A stretch of DNA of 64,000 nt from contig VXBA01005701.1 of the NCBI GenBank assembly GCA_013399895.1, forward strand, positions 186,001-250,000. The letters run 5' to 3'. This stretch comes from Serilophus lunatus (Eukaryota > Chordata > Aves > Passeriformes > Eurylaimidae). The first letter of the stretch is position 1, and every line of letters begins with the position of its first letter. The notes under the pieces are model-generated. The model was not told where the DNA came from. It did no database searches and saw nothing but the letters and a program-made list of their open reading frames with translations. Below, one piece after another: positions 38,442-51,700 of this stretch. The translations under genes were made by a program, and so were the position numbers.

Positions 38442-41297
38442 GCCATCTTCCCACCATTACGATGGAGGCACATTTTCCTTATCATGTCTGGTCTAGAGCC
38501 TTGCTGCATGGTTGAGGGCATAGGTCTTGACAATGAGAGTGTGATTCTGCCACCTCATCTCAGAGACTCCCGAGACCTTTCCCTGTCTGTTCTCAACATA
38601 CAGGGAGCCATGTCAATTTATAGATGAAAAAAACCAAAATATTTGCTCTGAAATTCTGAAAACCACTCAGTCTAAAACCACTCTCCTAAGGTTAAAGGCA
38701 GTGAGAGTCTTGATTTGAGTGGGAACAGGATTCATTTTAAGCAGAGCAGAATGTAATTATGTGCAATTGCCAATAGTATCATGCATGTAATTTCACCATT
38801 ATTTTAAGAAGAGAATACACTCCTGTTATTCTCAATGTGATAGTTTGCCAAAGAAAGGCATTAATGGACAGGTATGAATATATTTATGGAATACTTGTAG
38901 GTAATTTTATTGTATTGTATTCCATTTATTTTGATTTATGTTTCTATTTTATTTCCATATCTTCAGATTTCACTCTATTTCTGTGTGTTTCTCCACGTTT
39001 CTACACAGGGAACAGAAGGAGAAGAAAGAGCAAGAGTCTGATTTGAAGCCACTGCAATCACACAGCAAACTTTCCTTTACTTCAGTCTTGAGTCCTACTT
39101 CAAGCAAGGTTATGTGCTGGTAACCAATACTTTGAAAATTTTTCATTTAATCTCTGACACAAAAACATCCCCCTGTCCCTTTGTCAAAAATGCAATAAAC
39201 CCAGGCAATTCATGCTGCTTAAGCACTGGAACATGTTATTAAGAAAAGCTGTGCCAGTCACATTGATACTCTGCATACCAAAGATAAGCTTTACACTCAA
39301 GTCAGTGGTCTTGGTGGTAAAATCCAAGTGGAATGATTTTCAAAAAAAACACAAAAACAAGTGTGTGAAGCTCTTGTTTTTCACTGATCTGAATGGCAGA
39401 CTCCATTATTTGCTGGGAAGCAGCATAAAAATTTGTCTTCTTTGGATTCCAGAAAGCTAAACGGTGGCTTGTAGCGGAGGTCAGTAGTTCTTAGAAGTGT
39501 GCCTGTCCTCTTCTGGGTGAAAAGGTTGTGTTTTCTGAACTCTGGCAAGAAGCAGCTGATTCTGTTGAAGGGGAATATGCAGAGTGAAACCACTATAAAC
39601 ACTGATCCTACGAGAAATAACCAGGTCTCCCTGCCCACTCTTTAGAAATGGAGAGTACAAAAATTCCAGTGATTCATTCTCTTATCTACCAGAATGGGAA
39701 GAAAAACCCCACCTAAATAAAAGTGAAATGTTTTACTCAGACATGTGGCTTTACATGAAATTCTGTTGACCTCTTATTTTGCAGAAGTTTGTATAAGACA
39801 ATGAAGCCTGTAATTTCAAATTCAGTTCCTTCCTAAGAATTCCTCTGAAGTGAGTGGGCTGGCAGGTTCTCCCTGACCAGCCCAGTCTTATGAGTTTCCC
39901 AATGATCTTCTCTCTAGATAAGGAGAAAACTTTAATGGCTTATCCTGTCTGGTTTTTTTCTTGAGAAGAGACCTGTCTGGCAGAGTGAGCTCTCCTTTTA
40001 CTTCCCTCTTACACCCTCAGATATCTGGCAGCAAGCAGACAACTTCCTCTTGTCCTGAGAGTCCTGACATCTTCTTTGTACCAGCATGGTTATAAATAGA
40101 GACAAAAAGAAAAGTGCCCAATTTCCAAAAGTTACCTTTACATAATTAGTTTTAAAAATTGATACATATGGATCAAATCAAAGGAAGGGAGAACCTGATT
40201 TGGGGTTTTTTGGTCTTTTCCTGTTCCACTAGTTACTGATCATTAGTTCACTTACATTAAAGTCCTGATGTTTCTCACCTGATTACAATAATTCCTTCTT
40301 TGCCCTTTCCACAGCTCAGTTCCTTAATTCATCAATCTGAATCCAAATGGAATTGTTTTGTTCAAAGATAATCATATCAATTTGTGTGAGTGTGTGTGAA
40401 ACAGATAACCACAAACCACTGATGCCAATGCTGCTACTCATGGGAATTTATTTTAGATTAAATGTGTCCTGACTTCTAAGTATTTCTCATCTTTGCTTTT
40501 TGAGTGGATTTTTTTTTTTTGACGCTGAGAGAGGTCTGATTATGCTGTAATTCATCAAGGAAAAGAAAGGCCTACAAACATACTATTTCATAATACATCA
40601 GAGGGTTTGTGGCTATTATGCCAGAACTACAAAGCAAATGCTTTACATTAGTTGGATGTGAGTGTAGATGAAAACGGATTTAAACATATGTACTCAATGG
40701 GTAGACACTGTAGTCAAACTGTCAGAAGCTTGCTTAATGAGCCAGGATTTTTATGAGTCAAGAGGAAGCACAATGCAGACAGGCAAACTGACAGCTGCAG
40801 CAGCTGACCCAGTGACCACATTTCAGACATTAAAAGTCAGAGTGATCAAGATGGCCAGTGAAGTTCCCAAACAAACAGACGCTGTGGCAAAAGCACCTTA
40901 AATTCAGTATTTGGTCTAGACATGAGTGAGAAATGAGGAGGAGTGGGAACTAGATTTAGCAATTTTAAGGCACAATGCACTGTCATACCGGGTCAAACAG
41001 GTTCAGTAGTCCATTTTGTTCTTCTCCTCCTCATGTACTTTTCTAATACTCCTTGTCAGCTGTCTTGTTGTTCTCCCTATATCAGCTGAGAAATCACAAT
41101 TGAAACAATGACTTAGCACACAGGAAAGGTGAATTTGTGGCTGTCAGTCGCACGAAGTAGTCTTAACTCCTTCAAAGATGTGTAGCATTTGTATACTAAG
41201 TCCTCAAAGTTTCATATCCTCCTCTAATGACAATCTGTCCTGTGTTTTGCAGATTTTATTGCATTTTATCATTCAGAACCAAAAAGAAAGAAGGAAG
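38442..41297. other. Non-genic stretch
   Basis: Nothing is recognised apart from a T run at about 40510-40520 and a short GTGTGTGTG tract near 40385-40398. Confidence 0.5.
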
Positions 41298-41348
41298 ATA
41301 CATATATATGTACACACACACGCACACATACATACATATGTGTGTGTT
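41298..41348. repeat. Compound microsatellite (AT/AC/GT)n
   Basis: A run of TATATATG, TACACACACACGCACACA, TACATACATA and TGTGTGTG units lies in one block. The AC part and the following TG part are complementary, so the tract could fold back on itself. It is probably length-polymorphic. Confidence 0.85.
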
Positions 41349-44300
41349 ATTCACATCAGTCTTAGCATGCTAAAAAAGGATTCATTTAATTGACAGCTTA
41401 TATATTGATGTCTGCAGTGGAAGAAACATCTGCAGTAATTTGTGATCGTTGCCTAACTGTTTAAGTGGCCACTTGCTAAAATTCACTCAGCACTGGAACT
41501 AATTGACACTCTAACTGGCAGCCTCAGCAAAGAAGTCCTGGAGTAATAATAAAATGTCCTCTAACTTCCCAGGAAGGCTCCTCCAGGCTTGACTGACTTA
41601 AGTACATGGATTGCTCTATTTGATCACATCTATGGTACTAATGTCTTTCTCCTTCTCATACATGTTCTCGGACATTTTGGAGTTAATCTTTAGAAGCCCA
41701 TTTTCACTCATTTTTGGGTGTATGCTGCCCTCCAGACTCTAAAACTTTGGTACAAGTCCCCAGACTCTTTATAGAGATTAAAGAGGTTCAACTCTGCATG
41801 CTTAACTAATAGCATTATTCCTTTGTTTATTAAATGGCTCAGTAATTAGGCTGTATCAAGAGACAGGTGTCTGCCCATTAAAATTTATTTAAGGAGATTT
41901 CGTATTAATTACTCTTGAAATGCTTTTCACTCTCAGTGGAACTGATTGATACTTCTAGGTCTGCTTAGCAAAACAAGTTAGGCAATGCAGAGCTCAAGGC
42001 CATGACAGCTGCTGCATTTCTGGCAGAGGGGAAACATCAGTTCCCTGGAAGTCAAAGCCAAGCTTACTCAGCACTGCTGCCGTTCTACCCTTCCCCAGCT
42101 CATCTGGGCAGGGAGCCAGCTCTCAGGGCTGAAGTAGGTAAAGACTAACCCTAAAAAGAAAACACTGAATTTCCATCCAGATTGGCTGCTTAGCAGAGTC
42201 ATGGTGGGGAGGGAGCAGAAAGACACAGATGGTGCAGGAGACTTGTAGGTCCTCATTAGGACCAACTTCCCTTTGTATCTCGACTTTCAGACACATGAAG
42301 GTTTAGAGAGGGGAGGATACCATTAAATATGGTTTTGAAGATTTTATTTTTAGAGCACAGAGTGTAACCTCTGGATTTTTGCCCTTCATTCTCTGAGCCC
42401 TACTCTTGTTTCTGCTCTGCATTTCAAAAAGTAGCATGCAACTGATCAGGCTCAGCACAGAAAAAAATGTTGCTCTGATTGCAAAGCTGCTCATGTGTTT
42501 GTTCCTCTTGCTTTCAGAAGTCCTCATCTCCAACTATGATGTACTTTATGGTATGAATCTGACAATTCTCAATGGTCTTGTTAAGAAAGTGGCACAGAAG
42601 CTTCATTTGTACAAAATGGATGCCTTTTGACCTAAGAGATGCCTGCAAGTTGGATGGGCTGGCCATGGAGAAGTGTAAGGAAACTTTCTCTATTTACATC
42701 CTCCATGAAAAACCAGGACACAACAGCAGTCCCTCTGCCATAGGCCTGTTTTTTCTTAATGCCCTTCATGACAGAGACCACTTTAAAGGGGGCTGGAAGG
42801 CAGCCTTTGTCAAATTTCTAGTAACACATCATGGATCAAGTCTAATTTTTTTTTTCTGAACTGGAGTTACCAACACTAATTGAAACCTGACAATGTTGCT
42901 GAGGCCAAATTTCATGAGAACAACAAAGTTACTTAAATAAAAATAAAATGATTCATTCCCCACTCAGTGCACTGTCAGTTACTGGTACTCCCCACGCTTA
43001 ATGCCTGAGGTAGCTAATGGCATTAACACATGAAAGAAATTATCAACATGCTTTTGACTCCCATTGGAATCCTTTATTAAAATAGTCCTGACAATTTTTT
43101 TCTCTGTTTTTAGAGCTGGTATGCCAGCAGCCACACGACCAGTACTCTGACCAACGGAGTGATAATTCCCAGAAATACAGACTTTGTTTAGACTGTTCCT
43201 GTTCCAGACAGCCACCTTGAATGGATAACCTCTTTTGGGCTTTGCAATGCCAAATGGGTATCTGTTCTGGAAAGGCAGAGCCACACTCCAGCAATAGCAT
43301 GGCTCTCCCAGAGATGCATTTGTCAGGCAAGAAGAAACAAAAATGTCTCCTGTTTATGGCCATCTTGTGCAGCTACTCCGCGTACTTTTCCATTATTTTT
43401 CTCCTGATCCAGGGTGCACGCATTGGTGTAGCTTCCGTGCTCAGTGGTGGGGGAACGGCGGGGACTCCATGGAGCATGTCAAGGAAACCCACTGGTGCTG
43501 GAGGGGCTCTCATAGCTGACAAGAAACCCACCAGCCCTTAGAATAAAACATGCACAGTAAAGTGGAAAATATAAAGACTGTTGGTAGTATCGTCTTCTGT
43601 GAAGTAGAAATGGTGGTGACCTATTGTCAGAAAACAGTTCCAACAACCAAGTGTCCTTTTACCTGAAAGAAAAGAAAGGGCAAGTTTGGAACTTTAGCCT
43701 TTCCCTGCTATCCTTGTGCCATGCTTCTTGCTTTCTCTTCCTACCCTCCTCCTCCCACCCTGCACCAGCCTTTTTCACCCAAAGAAAATGCATGTGTATG
43801 TGCATAAGGAGAAAGTCAATGGGGAGCAAACAGGTCTTGATGCAACAATCAATTTACCCTGGTTAAGTGAGGTGCAGATTCACCTCCAGACCACAGGCAA
43901 GTAGTATTTATCTAGCTTCTGATCAGAAGAATTAAGAAGGAAATTGAGCTTTAACCAGAAAAAGAGTTTACTTTGGAATTATGCAGAGGTTCAGATAAAA
44001 GGTTGTGGTCTTAAACAACAAAAGCATTCATCTTTATGCTCATCAGATGGAATTATTATCTAAGATTATAGAACCCATGTGCATGTGCCACCACAATAAA
44101 CAAGTATTTATCTACTAACGTATGCCTCCCTGCCTCTTGGACAACGTAACATTTTACTGCTTTCAGAACAGTAGTTCCTGAGAACTATTTATAGTGTTGG
44201 CCAGGTCTTTGAAATGAAACCAAGAGAACCTGTTACCAGGAAAGTAAAAAAAAATAAAAAATCCAAAGGCAACTAAAAGAATGATAAAAGACAACTATGT

Positions 44301-45708
44301 CAGTGGAAGTGCGTATAAATCTAGTACATAAATAGTCCAACTCTCAGATGACCCGCTATTTTGGGACAGCTTCAAACTCCAAATCATTGCAAAATATTAT
44401 AATGGTGAATCTTCCCCATAGCTCCTCTGCTGAACTGAAATCTCTAAGGATTTGTGAGACAGATATATTTCAAAATTGGATTTTTGGGAGGTCTTGGGTG
44501 GAATAAAAAGTCCTATTTCCTGCAAAGCAAAAATTCAAAAAATTTTAATTTGCAACCACAGAGGCATTTTGTTAGTGTCTTGCAGCCAATTTGCAGACTT
44601 GTACAGTCCAGAAAGTATCAGACAGACATAGAATATGCAGCACATTAAAACTGTATTATAGTAGTACCATCCAATTTATATTTTCATGCATGTAGGCTAA
44701 CACAACAATTTACCTTAAAAAAACCCACAAATTAATGCCACCATCATTCTCCCTATCATTCAGCAACAGTGAACTGGGCACATTAAGAAAAGTATACTCC
44801 AAATTACCCCCCATCAAATGATCCCTCTTTCTCCTTTTCCCTCTTGCCTCTTGTTTTCAATGGCCTCTCTGTAGCTATGCCATGCTGCCCATGTCTTCCA
44901 GAGGCAGCTTGGAGTAGCCCTACAAGAAGCGGTTCTTTCTATGGAGAAAGAACACTTCACTTTCCAGTGGCCAGAATAACTTGTTTTAATTTTAGCAATT
45001 GACACTAAACTTGAGCATACAGATCCCTCCTGTGGCCATGACTCCAACATTTGGACACAGGAATGTATAATTTTACTGTCTGGCTGTGGTTTATGCTTTC
45101 TGTATAGTGGTGAGAAACATTTTGCCTACACAAAAGCCTGGTCTGGCTGGACTTTCAGCATTACTTAGAAGGGGATTTGTCAGGAGCAATGGGCCATATC
45201 TAAGCTCGGCACTGCTCTGATTCTTAAATTCAGTTTCTTTAACACTAATACCCAGCTTCACCATTCCTTGAGTGTTTGCATGTTCAGTTTTAGCCATCCT
45301 GTGCCCTCGTGAGAGTGGCTGCCTGTGGGCAAATGGCAGAGCCTGAGACATGTGTCACTTACCCTTCTTTAGACCATTTCTTTTGCATTACTATGTATCT
45401 GACCTAGTTTTGAATGCACAGGACCTATTTTTACCAGGCTGCATAGGCTGTGCCTATGTACTCTGAACTACCTTATGGAGTAATTAGCCATTCATTTGGG
45501 ATATTAAGCAATCACAGCCTAGACTACTGTTTGTGTGTGTGTGAGCCTGGATGAGGTAGGTTTGTCTCAGCATGTATCTATTGCTGCAGTTACCATGGCT
45601 AGCAGCAAGCATAGAAGACTTTCTCTTGTTTTTCCTTTCATCTTTGAGATAGTACAAGCGGTTCAATTCAGGACTGTATACGAAGAAAATTAAAATGTCC
45701 TTCTACCT
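41349..45708. other. Non-genic stretch
   Basis: No gene is accepted. A block at 41820-41960 with two TAATTA sites and an E-box is a candidate conserved noncoding element. Open frames at 42406-42859 and 43221-43541 (+) were examined and rejected. Confidence 0.5.
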
Positions 45709-45738
45709 CAGAGATAAATCTCAAGAGATTTATCTGTG
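45709..45738. repeat. Near-perfect 30-bp palindrome
   Basis: AGATAAATCTC (45712-45722) pairs exactly with GAGATTTATCT (45725-45735) around a 2-nt AA centre. After one mismatch (G/G) two more outer pairs form (C-G and A-T), giving 13 of 14 pairs. Each arm contains a GATAA motif, once on each strand. It could extrude as a cruciform or bind a dimeric factor; both are inference. Confidence 0.9.
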
Positions 45739-48700
45739 CGTACTTAGCGAGGAGGTAAGGTCTATAGCTGTAGACTTGAATTTGAGGTCATTGCTACCTT
45801 AGCTTTAGCCCACAACACCCCAGGTGCACTCTGAGCGCTGTTCACCAAGAGCAGCAAGAACCGTTCTTCTGCTATGGCCTCTCTTCGCTCTGGCTCCAGC
45901 TGGGTCCCAGCTCTGATTTTGTGCTTTCCCTTACTCACCCTCTTCTGCTCTGCATTGGAAAGTTGTGCCCTTCCTTGGGTCACTTGTGCAGGGCTGCACT
46001 GAGTCATGCATAGCCCCATTCTGCACACCGTTGCTCCCAGCCTAATGAGACATAACACACAAAGTCAAAGTGTGGTTTTGGTTTTGGACATGCAAAATAC
46101 AGCTGCCTGGGTTTAGCCAAAACCACCTTTCCCTCTCCCTACTTTAGCCTCCACTTTCATCTTGGGGTTCAAAAACATGTCCCCTCTGGGATTATTTAGA
46201 GACATGCTGTTGGACTAAAAAAGACATAAAAGATCTCTCACTTTCTAACTGGAGTATTAGCTGAATAACAACCATAAATGGTCTAAAATGTTCTTCTTTG
46301 CCTTTTCTTCTCTCCTGTCATAAATGTTACTTTTGATGGTGATTGCTGTTTATTAACCCCGCAAGCCTCAATTACAAAGTCTTGAAGGAAAAAAACGGAC
46401 AGTTGCGAAATTTCCAGAGTTGGCATTGTGTCCTTCTTGCCCACAGCACGTAGTGTTGTTGCTTAACAATCAACCTAAATACTCCTTGTCCCTTCGCTGC
46501 TGAATACTTTACACCCGTCTGACGCCTTGTCTCCTAGACCAGCTGGGAAGTTTGATTAACTCTATACTTAGGCAAATCATTGCAAAAAAGTCAGGAAGGA
46601 TGAGCTTAGGTGGACCTGATGCTACCTCTGAGATTACTGCTGCTCTGCTGAGGGCAACATCCGCTGGGTAAAACTCAATGTCTCCTCTTCTGTGGTCAGG
46701 TAGGTGCCTGGGCCTGATGGATGGTGACCCTTTGCAGACTTTAATTAGAGTGACTTATGAAAACTGAAACTTGGCTGTAAATGTCCACCTTTCTCCTCCA
46801 AATTTGAGCGGTCCCATAGCGGGCTCTGCTGGTAGTACTGGCAGTGTTTGAAATGGAGCCTCTAAAAATAGGAACTCCAGACCCAAACAAATGGCAATAT
46901 ATATGTATATATTCTTTATTCTTTGGTCGCTTTCCTAGTTTTGCTAATAAAACACACAAACAAGCAAACATCATGCAGCTTATTCTTTATTTAGCAATGA
47001 ACTCAAAGCCCATTAAAGAAACCAATGATTCATTACAGCCCCATGCTTTACCTCCTGGGCAAATGGTCTTCAGATTAAGAATGGGTAATTGCCAAGAGAC
47101 TAAATAACTAAGTATTTTTGAGAATTAACAGCCCTCTTAGGCACATGAAGTATTACTTTCCAGATTTTCTATCACCAGATCTTGGAAAAAGCATGTGATT
47201 TCTTGCAAAGCTGCTGACTTACTGCTGAGTAGATATAAGTGAAATATCCATCCTTGCTCACAGGAAACAAATGCAGATTCTTCAGATGGCATACGAGCTG
47301 GATGGAAATAGTCTTTCACCCTCTGATTCAAACTTTGATCAAAAAAAAAAAACCACCAACCCCCCCAAACCCTTACAAAACAGTGTTTAAAAAGAACAGT
47401 GAAGAGGAAATTTAGATAATGATGTAAAAGAAAGTTAAACCAGGGCTGAGAACAACTTTCCTTCCACGATTCCCAGATTACAATTTTTTTAACAGAATTC
47501 TAATCAAAAGGTATTTCTGTAACCTGTCTCCTCAGAAGCATAAATAGGCAAATATAAGGACAAGAATCTGAAAAGGAGAGGCAGGATCTTTCATAGTGAA
47601 TACTTACTAGTTTTTTTATGATCAGATATAATGAACTTTTTGCTGTTTTCCCTGGTCAGTACTTCAAGGAAGAAAATGTAATACCCACAATAATTAGTTT
47701 TTTCTTCAAATATTTCAAGGATTAAAATAAATCTAAGATATCTTATAAAATGGAAATATAAAAAGTGTTTGTTTTCCAAAGCATTGAACTAGGAGATTGC
47801 AATTTTTCTTAAGACCATTGTTCTCTCAAGCACTGAATCTCAGTATTTCATTTTTACTTGAAAATTTTCACTGACTTTTTTCAGAGATAAAAATATGGGA
47901 TATTTCCAGGAATAAAACTTGTTTATGAGAAGATAAAAATAACCTTCACCATTAATGTTTTCCTTTTGTGCCCAAAATGCAGCCTGTAGAGTACTAGACT
48001 TCCTGATACATTTTTAGTGCTTCTTAAAAATCTATATACTATTTGATTATAACAGTATTCCAATTTATATTGAAATTTATATTCAAATTACTCTGCTTAA
48101 AAAAGCGTGGTTTTGCAGTGACTTACATCTAGAGTCAGTGTAGTGAATCAGTCCAGACTATAACATTCTTCCCTGAATTTTCTAAGATTGTTTAAAAATA
48201 TCTCCTTTTTTCTTGCAAGCTTTGTACTTCATAGGCCTGCTTGACCCTTTAATAACAAGGAACAAGGGTGTCACCAGTTACTACATCTCAGTTTTTCTTT
48301 GTTTATTACTTAAGAATTAGCTTCTTTCATATTTAGTGTTTCTTCTTCTAGTACCACCACCACTGCTTAAAAACTTTGGAATTTCCTTGTTCATTTTACA
48401 CCTTGCGTAGATGCTACCATGTGTCCTGACAGTTAAAATTTTTCCTGAAAGAAAATTCCTGGGTTTTGTTAATACAAAAGTTAGTGAGAAAACTATTTGT
48501 TCCCCCTCCTGTGATGCTTTGGTGATCTGGCTGCAACTGGATGGTTTCTTTTGGAAAAGAACAACACAAATTAGAACTAAAACAAATGCACAAGGATTAG
48601 ACTTTTTTTTTCCTGGCACACTTCGCAGAGAACACTTGGATTTGAGTTATCACTCTGAAAGGAAAAAAGCTAGCATAAAAATATGAAATGCAATATTTTT

Positions 48701-51700
48701 ATTTGAAAATGTGGCTTTAATACCTCACTGGGGTTTAGTTTGGTGCCCTCATCTCTCAGACTTTTAAATCTGTGATGCATTACTCTCTTTTGCAGATCCT
48801 TGGACAACTGAATACCAATCAGTTTAGGCTGGCTACCCAACAGTCTGCTCCTCTGTGATGAGATTTGGTGGTCACCACACTACTGAAGTTTGAAAACTGC
48901 TGATAATAGCCTAGGATGGGGGTGATGGGCAGGTGCCTATCTGGACACCATCTTCCAGCAGCTGAGGTTGCTGGCTGGATGGGAAATCTTATCCATGGAG
49001 GCTGCAAAAATGTCATGCTGTGCTGTTCCTGAGGCTTTCCATACTCCTTGCAGGTGATATCCACTGGGAAGGGAGATGAAGTTTCATCTTGAGACCATCT
49101 CACCACTTGTCTGGATGCCAGGTAATTCTTACCTGGAAGCTCAGGAGCATCTGGCACCACACTCACTCCTGCTGGTTTTCCAGGAATGTGATGAGAAGAA
49201 ACTCCATGCAATCTTCCCAATGGCAGATACGAATCATGGCATCCTACAAACAGGGTGAGAGCCTTACAGTTCATCTGTTTGTCTGTCTACAAGAATATCA
49301 TAACTCACATTGTATAACCCAGTCTGCTGCAACCATTCTGTCACCCTGGGGGATATGGATGGGAAAACACTTTGCAATAAAGGACTGTGCAAACACGTAA
49401 GCCTGCCCAAGAGGGTGAGAGAGTAGGTGCAGAATCAATGACCACTTATCTGAAAAGGAAACAGAAAACAGCCTTTGGACCTTCCTCCTCACAATGCATT
49501 CGAACATACAGATGTTCTGGAAAACTGAGAAAAATCAAAATCAACTTGAAATTTAAAGCCTTTCAATTGATAGCCTTTAAACTGTTCTTCAAAAATTTAG
49601 GCATGAATCAAAAACTCTTAGGTTTGTTTAGTTTGAAAAGCTTGCCTGAACTTTTGCTCTGTATAAAAAGTATCTGAGGCTGAAGTGCCAAAAGTTTTGT
49701 GGAAAAAAAAAATCGTTAAAGTGTTCACAACTTCACATACCCTGTGCTGAATCATTGTTTTGAATTTCAGGCTATTACTGTGGGCTGAGACATGGACATG
49801 ACTTGTTTTCTCAACAAAGAACTCATATATGAACAAAAAATATATTTCGCTTTCAGCTTCTCTTGAATTGCATTGTGACAGTTCAAAAATCATGTAATGT
49901 TTTCTCCACACTGCTGTGGTTGGAGCAATTAAAACTTCTTTTATCTTTGGGGTAGCAAAGCTGCGAACATACTCAAAATACGTGTTCCCACAAAAAGTCA
50001 CATTGAGTGCAAAAAAGAGAACGGATTTTTCTCTGGACTACATACTTGTTTGTCATTGACTAAAAAAGGGCATGAATCTTCTGAGGTCTTTTGCTGTTTT
50101 TAAAATGCAACAATGACAGAATATCAGATGCAATGTTTTACTGAAATTTCCAAACTCTTTCCCTGAAAAACACAGAGTGTTAGGGGCGATATGACCAAGC
50201 TAGGGATTACAAAAGGAAGTAAGGAAATCACCTTCTACCCCTGCTCACCAATATCCTTTCTTAACACTATAATCTAAATTTTGAAAAGCATTTTTTTATT
50301 AATTTGAAGAGTATATTCTGCAGCACTCATTTTTCATTAAATTCTTTCTCATTGAGAGGCAATTTGTAACTGGAAATGCAAATACTCTTGTGGAGTGCAA
50401 TTCCTGATCTATGGACTTCAGCTGTGGCTCAAGAAGGTGCTTTTGTCGAGTGGGATTTTTCTCTCATTATCTGTAGAGGCTCCTCAGCTGTTTCACTACT
50501 GACACTACAATTGGTAGCTGGCAGTCACTATGGGCAAACAGATACCATGTTATAATTCACACAACTGCATTTACACAGCTTCCAGTGGAAAAAGAGAAGA
50601 TAAACTAACAGGATCATTTCAAATGACCAACAGCAATCACAGGCTATAAAGTTACCTCCAGTAATTCCTGTATCACTCTCATAACTTCTGTCTAAATCAA
50701 AATGTATCCTTTCTGAAAGAGCTCTAGTCTTGATTAAGTAGTTTGATTTGATTTCTTTGCTTTTTTCCCTTGTGGTTTGAATTAGTTCCAGCTATGTTTT
50801 TTTGCTTGAAATGCAATTCTTAAATTCCCAAGTGAAGTCAATCAGGCAGCAAGATATATTCTCAGGCATATCTTGCACTGCTTGTCCTAGGCGCAGACAC
50901 TATGTGAATTCTTGGCCCTATCTACAGTTTTTCCAGTATGCCCCAAAACTGAAATGGAAATGGCTGACATGGCTGTGTTGAAACAGTAAACGGAACAGTC
51001 TACTGTGATCCAAATACATGAGCTGCACTTTAAATTGTCTCTGGTTGCAAACAGTCCTAGTTGTAGAGTGCGTTGGTGCTGTGGAGTTTCACAATAGGAC
51101 AGATCACTACAGTTTACTTGTAGGCTTTTGTGATAGCATGGACCAAGTTGAAATCTCTTAGTTTGTGCCCCTAGGGATGAACACTGGTGCTTGGACTGCA
51201 GTACCCAGGGTTCCCTGAAGTTAGGTCCTACTGGAAATGTGGCTTCTGCAGGATAGGGTTCCTGTCAGAAGGTAGGGCGTATTTATTTGATTCAGTTTTT
51301 CAGCTGATCTTTGTTGTTGATAGATTGACTCCTGCCATGAAGGAAATGATTATGGGGATGCTACAATCTATAGTGATTTTATACAAGATTTGGCTTTTAA
51401 AACTCCAGGTGGCTAGCTTTCTATTACGGCTGCAAACCATCTAAGACTACCTTACTATCCTGCTCTACACATCTTTCTCCCCTTTCCAGCCAGCAGTATA
51501 AATGGGGAGATACGTTAGGAATGGAGGTACCTGCTGTTTTGATGCTTTCTCTTTATGTGTTAGTTTCAGAGAAAGACTAGTTTTGACATATACAGCATCC
51601 TTTACTAGAGCAATGTTTCTCATGATGTGATGATATTTTACCAGTATGTCTTTCTTTGGCTGTGAGAGAAGAAAGCAAAATAAAGCCAAAAAAGTAGTAA

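Noticed and set aside
42406..42859. Two overlapping open frames beside a good splice-acceptor-like tract (ending CAG at about 42517)
   Set aside because: The frames are out of phase with each other, no known protein is recognised, and a lone acceptor-like tract is frequent in noncoding DNA.
43221..43541. 106-codon open frame with a single hydrophobic segment (CLLFMAILCSYSAYFSIIF)
   Set aside because: It resembles a membrane anchor only in hydrophobicity. No downstream exon or family match is seen, and the opposite strand is also open.
48819..49274. 151-codon open frame, - strand
   Set aside because: No recognisable domain or homologous family, overlapped by open frames on the + strand, no splice or promoter context.
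49618..50001. 127-codon open frame, - strand
   Set aside because: No domain; the length is within chance expectation for 64 kb in six frames.
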